From the NCBI RefSeq assembly GCF_964340395.1, contig NC_135553.1, positions 10,370,501-10,434,500 of the forward strand: a DNA stretch of 64,000 bases, written 5' to 3'. Below, one piece after another: positions 39,101 through 46,580 of this stretch; within the stretch, counting starts at the first letter, position 1; every line of letters begins with the position of its first letter. Under the pieces are notes generated by a model. It saw only the letters and a list, made by a program, of their open reading frames with translations, was not told where the DNA came from and ran no database searches. The DNA comes from Glandiceps talaboti (lineage: Eukaryota; Hemichordata; Enteropneusta; Spengelidae). A program made the translations under genes and the position numbers.

Positions 39101-42100
39101 GCCAACTCAGGTGCTATGGCTAGCGGGGCTGAGATATTGGAGTTGTATGAAGTCAAGGTAACTTTTAGTATACATGTTGTACTTGAAATAGATAGTAATC
39201 AGGGATGTAGAGCAATTTTTAGTAACCATGGGAAAATATGTTTGGTTTGGACGAACCTCAGGAGGCATCTGTTGACACTTTTTTTTTCAAAGATTTTGTA
39301 ATTTCATGGCTGCTGCTTTGAAAGAAGGCTCTACACTATAAAGAAATTTAACATTCATTTGTGTAAACATTTCACTAGTATTATCAATGTTTTAGAATTT
39401 TCTCGGCTGGAAATTTATCTGATATGAGGATCTGGGACTGAAGTATGGGCCTTTAGTGTTCCTTTGTATGTAGACTGCTAGATTGTCATAGTGGTCAAAT
39501 TTAGGGGTATCAAATGTGTCCATAGCTATAGACAACACAGTAAGTTAGGATGGGAGTGTACACGCAAAGTAATACGTCTATCAAATTTGAAAAGAGAACC
39601 TCGTTGAAGTGACATAAAGCAGAATGAATATACTCTTATTGTGGAGTTTGCTCCTTAATTCTTATTTTGCTTCATCCCCAGGTAAATCTTAGAGTCAAAG
39701 AATCAGAGGTACAAGTTATGCAAGAAGAAATTGCCAAACTAAGGCAGAATTTAGACCAGACAAAACAGGTATGCATGGTAGAAGTTGTTTTTTTTCTGCT
39801 CAATTCACAAAGACAGTTTATCTTTGCAGTCATTGGATGGGTCATTAGACTTCATTTTAGAACTTGACCCAGAAGTATATAAAAGTTGCAAAGTGAATGC
39901 ACAGGGAATTACTAACATTTACACATCATAATTACATCTCCAGGGTGCTCCCCAACCACAGATGAGTGCCCTTGGTGTTTTTACTTGTCAACACTAATTA
40001 TTCATAAAAAATTTGAATATTAATAATCGGTAAAATGAATTCTTTAAAAAATCAGGGCGACTCCTTCTTTGGCAGAGAATCACTAATATATACTATGAAT
40101 AGAAATATCCTGGTTCTCTCCCATTTCAACCAAGTTTTGTTAACAGTTTTCCACAAAATCTTGTCTCTTTTTTCTTGGGATAACAGGAAGAGAACGAAAT
40201 GTTTGCCGAAAAGTACAAAAAACTTAAAATGGAACACGATGGAACTGAAGAGAAAGTGAAATATCTAGAAATGAAATTAAACGAAACATATGAGAAATTG
40301 AAAGAAGCTGAAGCAAAGAGAAGTCGTCCAAGGAGTTATGTGACAAAAACTAAACAACCTTCCAAGTCTAACCTAGATAGAGAGAGGTCATACTCTGAAA
40401 GTAATCTGTCTAGTGAGATCCCTGGTACAACAAAATGGTATTCAGAGGAAAACCTACGTAAACCTAGCCCAGATATCCGTCTAGGCACTTTTATACCAAT
40501 GGATACTAAGAAGAGTAAAGGTAAGGAATACGTTTTATTTATACATGGTCCTCAACTGTCTTACTGTGTTGTATCAGGTGTCAATCAGTTCTTTGTCTTG
40601 TTCTCTGGGTAGTAATGGTGGTATCAGTATTTTTGGTGGTTTTCTGGTGGTACGCCTTGCAAGTGTCTTGTGAAAAGCGTCGTTCCTGTTTATTTGCAAC
40701 ATTGACTCTTATTATAGGGCTGTGTATGGGTGGTCTGTAGGTATTTTTATGGTTACATTTTTGGGTATCTCTGTTGGTATTTCACGGGGCATTTTTATCG
40801 GTAGTCTAAGTATCGTGGTGGGTAGATATTGGGGTATTTCTGTCAATTGGTATTTCTGACAGTTACGCTTTGGGTAATTTCACCGATAATCTGTAGGTAT
40901 TTTTTGTGGGTAGACTTTGTGGTATTTCTGATGGTTACTATTTGAGTAGGTTTATAGGTATGTTTGTGAGGTGGTCGCAGGGTAGATCTGTAGATATTTC
41001 TGATACTATGTGTGGGTATTTTATTGTTAGTCTAGATAGTATTTTGTGCGTAGATTCTTCATGTAACCTTCAAAAAGAGAATATGGTATACTCTGATGGT
41101 AGTCAGCTTGTAATTAATATGCAATCTCTACTAAATACCTTCTCAGTTCTCTATTGGTCCACTGCATTGCTGTAGATGTAGATATAAGTACTACACCCAC
41201 ACACCTACACCAATGAGCTTTAAGTGTCTAGTTTATAATTAAATGAATTGTGCTGAAATAAACACATGATAGTACAAAATAAATATATGTATGGCTTGGC
41301 AGATGTAAGATGCAGCATGTAGCACTATTGTGTAAGTATGGACTGCAAGGAGCTGTTGTAGCTGTATGTTTGCACATATCCACACTGCGGCATGATGCTG
41401 CATCATTTTACTGCATTTCAATGTCCTAACTAACCTTAAACTAACATCATTTTGTCAGTGTAAATAATTCATCCAAACATTCTTGATGAAATAGCTGTCA
41501 TGTCTTGTGTCGTTTTACAGTCAAATCAATCAAACCAACCAGCTCCACCACTCCTACAAGCAGCAAAAGTACAATCAGGAAGACACCATCAACTGACAGA
41601 GGAACCAAGAAATTGTCCCATAAGGTGGTTTTTTTACAAATTCATTTTCCCCCCTTTTTTTACATTTCTATACCAAGTGTCATCATGAACAATCCCCTCC
41701 TTTCTAAACATTGTCACCCACACCTGACCTCCCCCGGAATGATAGTTGACTAACCTGTGGTTTGTGACATGCAATGTCACTGATATATGTTGTTAATATG
41801 TGTCAGCTACATGTACACTGCAGAAGCATGCCTTGCACACAATTTACTGTGTGATTCCTTACTTTATTTTACAGTCTCTGTCTATGCAAGTCAGCAAATA
41901 ATTAGTTGTAGTTTTCATCTTCTCTAAAGAATAGCAAACTTTGCTTTCTTTTTTTTTTTTAGAAATGGTCACATTTTGAAGAATCATGGTTACCTGAACA
42001 TTTATAAAGTTTAGAATTAATAAACCCATTTTTGTAAGAGTAGTTATAAAGATCCTGATGTTCAACATGACCAATAGTTCTATTTCCTGCAAGTGGTGTT

Positions 42101-42970
42101 TTTTATGTGATCTGAAATAAAGTTAACGACAGGCTTTGTCACAATGTCAATTTTGATGCCTTGTAGGAAAACAATAAATGGACATTTCTGCAAAGCTTGT
42201 CAGTGTGTTGTTCATATACGCCAGGACAGTCTTTGGACCATTCCCGGAAAAATCCACGGAAGTGTTTTCTCTGGGAAACTTGGTTATATCTAAGATGTTG
42301 AAAATTTAGCTCACGTGGCAAATAAATGAAGTAGTCCAATAAAGGAAAAATAGCAGTGAAGTCATGATGTGTACTTTAAAAGTTGTCCTAGTTGTAATTG
42401 GCATATTTATTATTTCAATCTAAACCGACAATATTATTCACTGAAAATTGCTAAAATATTAATAATTTCACATTGTACATGTTAATTCGAGGTTGATTTT
42501 ATCCATAAGTAGCCACACATGTGCACAGTAACAATTTGAAATCATGATCTCGGAAGGGGACGGATTTTTGAGTCTGGACAAAACAGTCATTCCAGTTGAT
42601 GTTTAGTGCAGCTTTTAGGATCCTCTGGAAAACGACATTAGTTGATCATAAAAACTCTGAAAATGACTTAGAAAGTGGAGTCATAAAGTTGTAAATATTC
42701 GTTCAAATTCAACTTAAAGAAAGGTGGATTTAAGTATTAACTGTAGGTTTACAATGTACAAAGCCTGGTCAAGCAGATCACACAAAATCATTACTTGCGG
42801 TAGATGTGAGTAACTTGTGGTTGTTTTATCATATTATATTACTGTTGTTGCTATACCCTGTCATGTCTTCTTGTGGATTTAACTTGATGCATGTATATTC
42901 CCTTTAACAGAGTACTGATTCACCAGCAGCCTCAAAGAAAAAAGACCCAAAGGACAAGAGCAAGAAGTAA
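2322..42970 (+). CDS. MPRIP: MPRIP / outspread homologue (myosin phosphatase Rho-interacting protein), 5'-partial, 17 exons in window
   Basis: MPRIP/p116RIP family proteins bind F-actin, RhoA and the MYPT1 subunit of myosin phosphatase and direct the phosphatase to stress fibres; outspread is the fly member. Seventeen exons with GT..AG borders join in phase without a stop (10,584 nt, 3,527 residues plus TAA). Order: end of PH domain 1 (residues 1-70, with PQGTVNM, IRAEMKE and a terminal Trp), Ser/Arg-rich linker (97-470), PH domain 2 (about 474-560, LKKGWL ... YWFVL ... GIRNNWIQ), acidic linker to 865, coiled coil from 866 to about 3,440, Lys-rich tail. The C-terminal coiled coil contains LRVKESEVQ, which I recognise from vertebrate MPRIP. 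The start codon and the N-terminal half of PH1 are upstream of the window. The protein is unusually long because of a 6.7-kb internal exon. Identification is firm; expression and splice choice are not known. Confidence 0.93.
2890..3022 (+). CDS. MPRIP: MPRIP exon b: PH1 C-terminal helix and linker start
   Basis: 133 nt between CACCAG and GTAAGT. Completes the split Arg codon, then supplies the invariant PH C-terminal tryptophan (WFSVLAEYPQ) and a Lys-rich then Pro/Ala-rich linker. Ends in phase 0. Confidence 0.9.
3995..5023 (+). CDS. MPRIP: MPRIP exon c: long disordered linker between the PH domains
   Basis: 1,029 nt (343 codons), phase 0 at both ends, acceptor CCTTCACAG and donor GAG|GTGAGT. 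Encodes a low-complexity Ser/Arg/Lys-rich stretch with a compact Trp/Tyr-rich island (WYPSKDYM, NWVWNEYTKRW) and a basic segment (KKRRQQARR) near the end. No enzyme fold is recognised. The Trp island could be a short binding motif (inference). Confidence 0.9.
5542..5792. repeat. Direct duplication of ~88 bp, ~163 bp apart
   Basis: 5542-5630 and 5706-5792 share TTTAAAGGC, TCCCAGGTTCTCACATTAGTG and ACCACAAGGATTA in the same order with moderate divergence, which indicates a tandem unit of about 163 bp present about one and a half times. Confidence 0.75.
8038..8306. mobile_element. hAT-like MITE, 269 bp
   Basis: Left end CAGGTGTGAACAAATC and right end GATTTGTTCACCCCTG are inverted copies with one mismatch. 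The inner sequence is also inverted (CTGGACCAGTG on both sides). CAGGGGTG-type ends with a short non-coding interior fit hAT MITEs. No clean 8-bp target duplication is visible, so the superfamily call is tentative. Confidence 0.7.
10148..10201. repeat. TG and TTG microsatellite
   Basis: A GT dinucleotide run passes into TTG trinucleotides with two interruptions. Confidence 0.9.
10225..10860. repeat. Interspersed repeat with internal ~110-bp tandem units
   Basis: The motif GCCTAGCAACA..CACACCC..TAGCAACA recurs at about 10561, 10670 and 10785, each time followed by a GGTG..ATATTGCAAA..ATAACA block. Upstream, the phrase GGTCAAAA..CTCAAAAACTAC also occurs twice in diverged form (10243 and 10457 regions). 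It looks like a dispersed family that carries an internal minisatellite. No protein is encoded. Confidence 0.7.
12410..13000. repeat. Degenerate ~165-200-bp tandem repeat, about three copies
   Basis: Landmarks recur in order: GTGTTGACATTG..GCATGC/GCATTA, then TGTCACCC.GGACT.AGAC (12508, 12672, and 12876 diverged), then CTACT.CAGT.CAAGTGCAATT.G.CC (12580, 12770, 12945). The ORFs here are by-products of the repeat. Confidence 0.7.
13129..13221 (+). CDS. MPRIP: MPRIP exon d: short linker
   Basis: 93 nt, 31 codons, phase 0. Encodes EHPEPRKRSNSDP... ending IFPGFG. The acceptor is TTTGTGCAG and the donor is GGG|GTAAGA. Lies after an 8.1-kb intron. Confidence 0.87.
14171..14261. repeat. Dispersed repeat family, copy 1
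   Basis: Begins TAAATCATTGCATGATC and continues AGGTCTGTAGTAGA..GTCACATT..TTTACC.TTCCAAA.TAACTAT. The same order appears at 52426-52513 with scattered differences, so this is a dispersed element, 38 kb apart in one window. Confidence 0.8.
14533..14625. repeat. 31-bp tandem repeat, three copies
   Basis: AACTAGAAGGCATCTAAGA starts at 14533, 14564 and 14595. The first two units are identical and the third differs near its end. Confidence 0.9.
15959..16009 (+). CDS. MPRIP: MPRIP exon e: start of PH domain 2
   Basis: 51 nt, 17 codons, phase 0. DIIHLKKGWLIKQ is the first strand of the second PH domain, as in MPRIP (PLKKGWL in human). The acceptor is TTCTTTCAG and the donor is AAG|GTAAGT. Confidence 0.92.
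16161..16360. repeat. Degenerate 58-60-bp tandem repeat
   Basis: GTTTTTGTGATC starts units at 16161, 16219 and 16278, with a more diverged fourth near 16338. Each is followed by ATGG.AAAGCTAAGAATG or a variant of it. Confidence 0.8.
16538..16795. repeat. ATGT tetranucleotide microsatellite, 258 bp, uninterrupted
   Basis: About 64 perfect copies, followed by imperfect GGTATATATATG. The repeat is open in several frames on both strands, which gives false Met-Tyr-Val-Cys and Thr-Tyr-Ile-His ORFs. Confidence 0.98.
17105..17176 (+). CDS. MPRIP: MPRIP exon f: PH domain 2 core
   Basis: 72 nt, 24 codons, phase 0. WSKYWFVLSDNTLKYYQD is a typical PH beta3-beta4 signature. The acceptor is ACCTTCTAG; the donor GAG|GTTAGA is weak but in phase. 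Confidence 0.9.
17625..17714 (+). CDS. MPRIP: MPRIP exon g: PH domain 2 continued
   Basis: 90 nt, 30 codons, phase 0. INLSTCKDVMEKNVDRNYGFHIE fits the PH2 strands (human has DLSACYDVTEY ... NYGFQIH). A SINE begins within a few tens of bases after the donor. Confidence 0.91.
17740..18005 (-). mobile_element. tRNA-derived SINE (approximate limits)
   Basis: Read on the minus strand from about 18003 the sequence begins GGAGTCTGGATGGTCAAATGA, whose TGGTCAAATGATTAG resembles a tRNA A box. A tRNA anticodon-arm-like stretch (GACTGGCTCGGAATC) and a degenerate B box (CAGTTTGGGCC) follow at tRNA-like spacing. After these comes an unrelated body ending near 17740. It is too degenerate for a functional tRNA gene. 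The 3' limit is uncertain. Confidence 0.6.
18033..18138. repeat. AC microsatellite, ~106 bp
   Basis: CA dinucleotides with three GC interruptions near the left end. Directly adjoins the 5' end of the SINE. Confidence 0.97.
18422..19393 (+). CDS. MPRIP: MPRIP exon h: PH2 C-terminal helix and acidic linker
   Basis: 972 nt, 324 codons, phase 0, acceptor TTTTACAG and donor GAG|GTAAGA. Begins TIDNDIIVLAAMTNGIRNNW, the end of PH2 including the conserved tryptophan. Continues as a Ser/Glu-rich disordered linker with an Asp/Glu run near 19036-19086. The last residues (VDLLEAE) start the coiled coil. Confidence 0.92.
20038..20196 (+). CDS. MPRIP: MPRIP exon i: first coiled-coil exon; its donor is the origin of a tandem repeat
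   Basis: 159 nt, 53 codons, phase 0 (VESLKAQLEKTQQDLVEAH...). Ends CTTGTACAG|GTATGTGTAAAAA. That exon end plus donor is the seed unit of a 28-bp tandem array that follows directly, so many equivalent donors lie downstream. Reading through the first donor reaches a stop after about 15 residues. Confidence 0.9.
20187..20423 (+). repeat. 28-bp splice-donor minisatellite, left part (9 copies)
   Basis: The unit is TCTTGTACAGGTATGTGTAA plus an A-rich tail ending ATGAA. Copy 1 is the real end of MPRIP exon i with its donor, and the following copies reproduce CAG|GTATGT every 28 bp. The last left copy is cut after GTA by a transposon insertion. 28 is not a multiple of 3, so use of a neighbouring donor would shift frame except at every third copy. 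Confidence 0.95.
20424..22610. mobile_element. Non-autonomous TA-flanked DNA transposon, 2,187 bp, with GCGAA-rich ends
   Basis: Terminal inverted repeats begin CAGTACAGTTTTCGCCTAAG at both ends. TA flanks each end (20422-20423 and 22611-22612), and removing the element restores an intact 28-bp unit, so TA is the target duplication as in Tc1/mariner-type elements. Beyond the perfect ends, about 200 bp on each side is a dense irregular array of TTCGCTTCG / CGAAGCGAA words. No transposase-like ORF exists inside. The core (about 20700-22380) is higher in GC than the neighbouring intron. Confidence 0.9.
22611..22935 (+). repeat. 28-bp splice-donor minisatellite, right part (11 complete donors)
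   Basis: Continues the array of 20187-20423 after the transposon. Two unit variants alternate (tail AAAAAATGAA or AAAAAGTGGA), with two AAATAATGAA units at the end. Every unit carries CTTGTACAG|GTATGTGTAA. Confidence 0.95.
23179..26270. mobile_element. ~3.1-kb element with long terminal inverted repeats, no transposase found
   Basis: Ends TAGTCCAGTTGCCAG (23179) and its inverse (26256-26270). A perfectly inverted 57-bp arm lies at 23225-23281 and 26178-26234, with imperfect pairing continuing inward past GGGTGCCACCCTGGCA. The interior is very AT-rich: about three ~178-bp direct units on the left (23330-23935) and a further nested inverted repeat (25160-25235 against 25695-25795). A TA dinucleotide at both borders may be the target duplication. 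The interior ORFs resemble nothing I know. Confidence 0.85.
23330..23935. repeat. ~178-bp subterminal direct repeats inside the 3.1-kb element
   Basis: GCATAA..TC....AATGGGTATTTTG recurs near 23512, 23689 and 23868, each followed by ATACTTGAA.TGCAATAC and TTTTTAATGA..CAGTGTAAGTA..AATTAGATAAT. Confidence 0.85.
26761..33459 (+). CDS. MPRIP: MPRIP exon j: giant 6.7-kb coiled-coil exon
   Basis: 6,699 nt (2,233 codons) open without interruption, from acceptor TTATCATCAG to donor CGG|GTAAGT, phase 0 at both ends. Nearly all is Glu/Lys/Gln/Leu-rich heptad sequence. Non-coiled inserts: Ser-rich patches near 28540-28600 and 29080-29250, and a region at about 29640-31400 where a motif of the form FAExLAxxA recurs six times. 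After that, ~60-residue coiled-coil units repeat (32209-32640). Splicing of exon i (phase 0) to exon k would also keep frame, so the exon could be skipped to give a short MPRIP of vertebrate size (inference). Confidence 0.93.
33460..33932. other. Short MPRIP intron with a DR1-type half-site pair
   Basis: 473 bp, no exon. Contains TGACCTCTGACCT (33564-33576), a perfect direct repeat of the nuclear-receptor half-site spaced by one base, with another TGACCT at 33541. Function unknown. Confidence 0.5.
33933..34080 (+). CDS. MPRIP: MPRIP exon k
   Basis: 148 nt, starts in phase 0 and leaves one base. KGSDIGLVRAQRAHKVAIDKL... is coiled coil. The acceptor is TATTTACAG and the donor is CTG|GTGAGT. 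Confidence 0.88.
34571..34658. repeat. 44-bp tandem duplication
   Basis: GCTCGAAACCATGAATAGGT starts at 34571 and 34615. The two 44-bp units differ at one base. Located in the intron 34081-34955, which also holds a C-run/A-run at 34785-34806. Confidence 0.95.
34956..35067 (+). CDS. MPRIP: MPRIP exon l
   Basis: 112 nt. Completes an Ala codon, then MKALKKKHEEELERERARY... coiled coil; leaves two bases. The acceptor is CATATTACAG and the donor is CATCA|GTAAGT. Confidence 0.88.
36802..36951. repeat. 32-bp minisatellite, five copies
   Basis: CACATG followed by a variable G/T/A and then ATGCATGATATTTGA starts units at 36802, 36834, 36866, 36898 and 36930, exactly 32 bp apart. Confidence 0.93.
37811..38190. 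repeat. ~30-33-bp G/C-rich minisatellite, about 12 copies
   Basis: The unit is CCACCCCTTGTACCATGGTT followed by CAGG(T/G)TG(G/A)TG. Copies vary in length by insertion of TACT or CT. One of the few GC-rich patches in the window. The ORFs on both strands across it are by-products of the repeat. Confidence 0.93.
38649..38690. repeat. Poly-T tract
   Basis: Three long T runs separated by AA, ending in GAGGGGGG. Confidence 0.95.
38872..39157 (+). CDS. MPRIP: MPRIP exon m
   Basis: 286 nt. Completes a Gln codon, then EELEKIETEMVALSQQY..., ending AEILELYEVK in phase 0. Conserved C-terminal MPRIP coiled coil; the end joins LRVKESEVQ in the next exon. The acceptor is TGTCTTTCAG. Confidence 0.9.
39682..39768 (+). 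CDS. MPRIP: MPRIP exon n
   Basis: 87 nt, 29 codons, phase 0. VNLRVKESEVQVMQEEIAKL is the most recognisable C-terminal MPRIP segment (human has LLRVKESEIQ). The acceptor is CATCCCCAG and the donor is CAG|GTATGC. Confidence 0.93.
40187..40520 (+). CDS. MPRIP: MPRIP exon o: end of coiled coil and Ser-rich tail
   Basis: 334 nt, leaves one base. EENEMFAEKYKKLKMEH... is coiled coil, then a Ser/Arg/Pro-rich segment (SYSESNLSSE, WYSEENLRKPSPDIR), the position where vertebrate MPRIP has its SKSNPDFL tail. Confidence 0.9.
40521..41520. other. MPRIP intron with a strand-asymmetric GT-rich block
   Basis: About 40610-41060 is a degenerate repeat of GGTATTTCTG / GGTAGACTTTG words, T and G on the + strand with few C. 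Short AT-rich flanks; no exon. Confidence 0.55.
41521..41624 (+). CDS. MPRIP: MPRIP exon p: Ser/Thr/Lys-rich tail
   Basis: 104 nt. Completes a Val codon; KSIKPTSSTTPTSSKSTIRK is disordered and basic. The donor AAG|GTGGTT is weak, but the phase fits the next exon. Acceptor CGTTTTACAG. Confidence 0.82.
41625..42910. other. Last MPRIP intron, 1.3 kb
   Basis: AT-rich, with one T run (41948-41960). No exon, repeat or mobile element recognised. Confidence 0.55.
42911..42970 (+). CDS. MPRIP: MPRIP exon q: last coding exon, stop TAA
   Basis: 60 nt including the stop: STDSPAASKKKDPKDKSKK then TAA. The acceptor is CTTTAACAG. The Lys-rich end is typical of an unstructured C-terminus. Confidence 0.85.
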   Translation, partial: STDSPAASKKKDPKDKSKK

Positions 42971-43510
42971 CTGTGAAGACATCACTTTTTGCCTACAAGG
43001 AGAAAGATTCTTCCATGGAAGATTGTGATGGGGGAAAAAATTAGAAACTCAAGCCCTGAACAAGAGCGAGGTGATTTACTATGGAAAAAAAAAAACATTT
43101 GAATTCATCCTCATAAAGTCAACAACAAGTTGCACATTGTTGCATCTTGTAACGCCAAATGTGTATAGATTTAATATGCAGCAAACTACTTGTATTCTTA
43201 AAGTGCCTTTAGTATCCTGGCTGTATTGCCTTGAAACAGACAAAGATTACCAGTCAGTTCATTGTCGCCATTGCTAGCAATCTTGGGAGTCTTGGGAACT
43301 TCTGTGAACTTCAGTGTGATAGCATGATATTTCTCAGAAGATCTGTTACAGTACTGATACCGAACTCTATGCGTATGTTATATCGATAACGCGATATCAC
43401 CCACTGTATTCGACTCCTCTAATGTTGAAGCTTATCACTCCCGATATCGCCCACTGAGTTCACCTTCCTTTAGTGCCACTAATGTCTTCAATAAATGAAA
43501 CCACACTAAC
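42971..43510 (+). other. MPRIP 3' UTR with candidate polyadenylation signal
   Basis: No open frame follows the stop. An AATAAA at 43490-43495 is the first good polyadenylation signal. About 20-base motifs around CGATATC..CCCACTG occur twice (43393 and 43442 regions). Confidence 0.55.
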
Positions 43511-46448
43511 ATTGGCATTCACACTATTTTACTGGATAAGCCAAAGACATTATCTCAGGTTATTTTCTACTCGTTTCAACTCAACTGTATATTTTTTATT
43601 TGTAGTTTAAAAGATGCAAATACCTAGCAATATTGTATGGTTGGTGTGTAGGTGGGAGTTCAAAACAATTTCATGGCATTCTCAAAGTGTGTATGATGCA
43701 GTTCTTACCACCATGAACAAACTGTATTTTTGTTTCCATGAACAACTTATGTTTTTGTATGTTTCTTTATCATTACTTTGTATATTTTTTGCTTTGATAT
43801 TGTTAATGTATGACCACATCATGTAGTATATTCATTTATAAGAGTAGAAAATGCATTCCATGACTATTTTTTTGCCAAAAGTAACCTTGACATTGGCCTC
43901 TGATATGGCTATGTGAACATTCTTATAATCATATACTAGTAAGAAGTACCAACATATTATATTTTAAGTAACTTTTAGGTAGAATTTCACAAAGTCTTTT
44001 GTCAATTGAAAATATAATTGAAGCAGCTGGAAATTTCATGCCAAAGCAAGTTATTAATGAAATTTGCAAAAAGCAATCTTAAAGCAATGGTGTAGAGAAA
44101 TAGGTGAATCTTGTCTTTTGCAGACTTCTATTTTTGTAAAGTGACGGTAAAAAAGGAAATGAATTCACCAAATCTGAATACATTTATTTGTATTCTGAAG
44201 TCAAGACTCAAAACGTCAAATGACATTTACATCTCGTGTAAAAGAACTGTATGAAATATCAGTTTCTGATGTTGAAAACAAAGATTGAGAGTGTGTGTTG
44301 ATATATATGTTTTATGTGTATAGTCTTTGAAAAGTGCTGTTATGTGTGTAATGGGGCAAATTGTTATTGATTTCATGTTTAACTTTTGTATTGTCAATAT
44401 CATTGAGATCATGGATCAATATCGGTGTATATAGACTTCATTTGTGGTCAATAGCAGTGAGGTCAACTTTGGGGGGTCAATATTGTACCATATATATACC
44501 ACATTGAGGTCAGTAATATTGTTTTTAGACTTTACTCGGGGTCAATATTAGTGAGGTCAATTTTAGGTCATTATCTTTGTATAAAGCCTTTGTAGAGGTC
44601 AATATCTGTAAAGGCAAATTTTGAATGTCAGTGTCATTGTAAATAGAGTTTATGGAGTTCATACAAGCAGATATTAACTTCAGTCAGGTTTATACTGACT
44701 TTGGAGTCAGAGGATGAAATACCCTTTTTGCAGTTAAAATGGCCTTGGAATAGGTATATAAAAGAGACACTGTTGGGGTTGAGTGGAAGTAAATGTTGAC
44801 TTTAGAGGGATTTAATAAATCAATATTTACATTGCTTATTTAGCATTGACCAGCCATCAGAGGGTTATTAGTTAATAGTGACTTTGTGGATTTGTTAAAT
44901 CAGTTAGTATTGACTGCTTGGGAAATAAGAAGTCCCTATTGACCTCCTTTGATGAGTCATTATACCTGTATATTGACTAGTTTGTTAGTTAACTCCGTGA
45001 ATATTGACCGTAGGGGTTAAATCAGTCAATATTTACTTTGTAGAAATGTTAAATCAGTTCCTAGTAACTTTGTAGAGATGTTTAATCAGTTTATATTGAC
45101 TGCTGGGGAAATAATAAGTCAATATTGACCTCACTAAGGAGCTGCTATACCAGCATATTGACTAGCTTTGTTGCACTTCCTGCTTGCTTATTAAAATGGT
45201 GCATTTTCTTGATAAAATTACAGTATTTTTTTGTTTCTTTTTCATATTTATTGCATGGTTAATTTCCAATTCAAAAAAAAAGAAGCATTATGCAATATTA
45301 TATTACAAAATAATTTGTACATTGTTTGTATGTATTTAAAACTATTATATTTATATAAATTGTAGGTTGATTTAGAAATGATGTAATATTGCAGTGAACT
45401 TGAAATAACCTGACTTTGGGGAAATGGTGCTGAAATCAAAATTTTTTGCAAGTTTTGATATCATATATATTACACTGTATATTTGCTTTGCATTCGTGTC
45501 TGTATTTTACCAGATTTTTCTTAGCATTCATCTCAGTTTTTGTGTCTCTTTGTTTAATATTAATAGTATTTTAGGCTTGTTTTTTTTTCATTCTTATATG
45601 GACTGCCAATATAGTTGATGTTGAGAAATCTTTGATCGCACCGCTTCTTGATCTTGATACATTTTTTAAGGGAGTGTCCTTTATTTTATGGAGGGGAGGG
45701 CTCCAAGTGTGCTTCTAACAATCAAGACAAGTCAAAATTTTCTTTGACTCATATCGTCAGTATGTAGGATCCAAAGAGATAGCTCGCACCCTGTTAACAA
45801 TTAATTCCTTGCTGCATGCAAGGTTTGGTATATTTTAAATAACTGGTGAAAAAAGGGCAAGATTTTTGTTGTTTTTTCATGTGCAACTTTGCAATAGCAC
45901 ACAAACTACACCTTGGACTTGACAGAGGTATATACTCTGAGTTGCAATATATATCACGGCATAACCATGGTAACAAACTCTTCCAGCAAAAAAACCAAAC
46001 AAATACATGTACCTTGTATAGACTGTATAGTAGGTACCAGTTCCCAGCTTAGTTAGCGTTTCAAATAATAGACAATATATTGACTTTTTTTTTTTACAAG
46101 GAAAAGTAAAATTAATAAAATACAGCATTTATAACTTGAGTGTCGTGTGATTGTGTTGTGGTATTGTGAGTGACGCCCCCCCCCCCCCCCATTCAATGAT
46201 ACATTCCATATTGGTGTGCCATCATATACAAGAACATTCGACCAAGTTTTCGTGATTGTCTTTTCAATATATAATATGTATTATCGAAATTAAAACTAAA
46301 AGAAAGAAAATACCTTCCATTTTCGAATTAAAAGTAACTGACGTTGAACTGATGTAAATTGGAAAAAGAAATAGAGGGCAGCCTAACAAAGACAAAGTAA
46401 TATGTATATGGTCCGTCAGAGGGCGCAATTCTAAAGCCAGAAACCAAT
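43511..46448. other. MPRIP-NOL11 intergenic region
   Basis: No gene recognised. 44400-45170 is rich in GTCAATATTGAC-like words. A ~85-bp unit beginning TCAGTT..TATTGACTGCT is duplicated at 44900 and 45086. A C run lies at 46173-46190. Further AATAAA signals in the first kilobase could extend the MPRIP 3' UTR. Confidence 0.55.
44900..45170. repeat. Two-copy ~186-bp repeat rich in TATTGAC
   Basis: Copy 1 from 44900 and copy 2 from 45086 share TATTGACTGCT.GGGAAATAA, AAGTC..TATTGACCTC and ATATTGACTAG in order. Confidence 0.8.
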
Positions 46449-46580
46449 ATGGCAGCGCTCCGGGAAGGGTATGAGCTTTGCTCCGTTACAGGTGAGAAGG
46501 ATTTCATCGGCGTAACTGTGGATAGAGACGATATCGACACTGTCATCGTAACGAGTAAAAAAAATATAACAGCCTACAAG
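46449..46580 (+). CDS. NOL11: NOL11 exon 1 (start ATG)
   Basis: 132 nt, 44 codons, MAALREGYELCSV... to NITAYK, phase 0. Same MAAL start and xxYK exon end as in human NOL11. The donor is AAG|GTTAGT. Confidence 0.9.
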
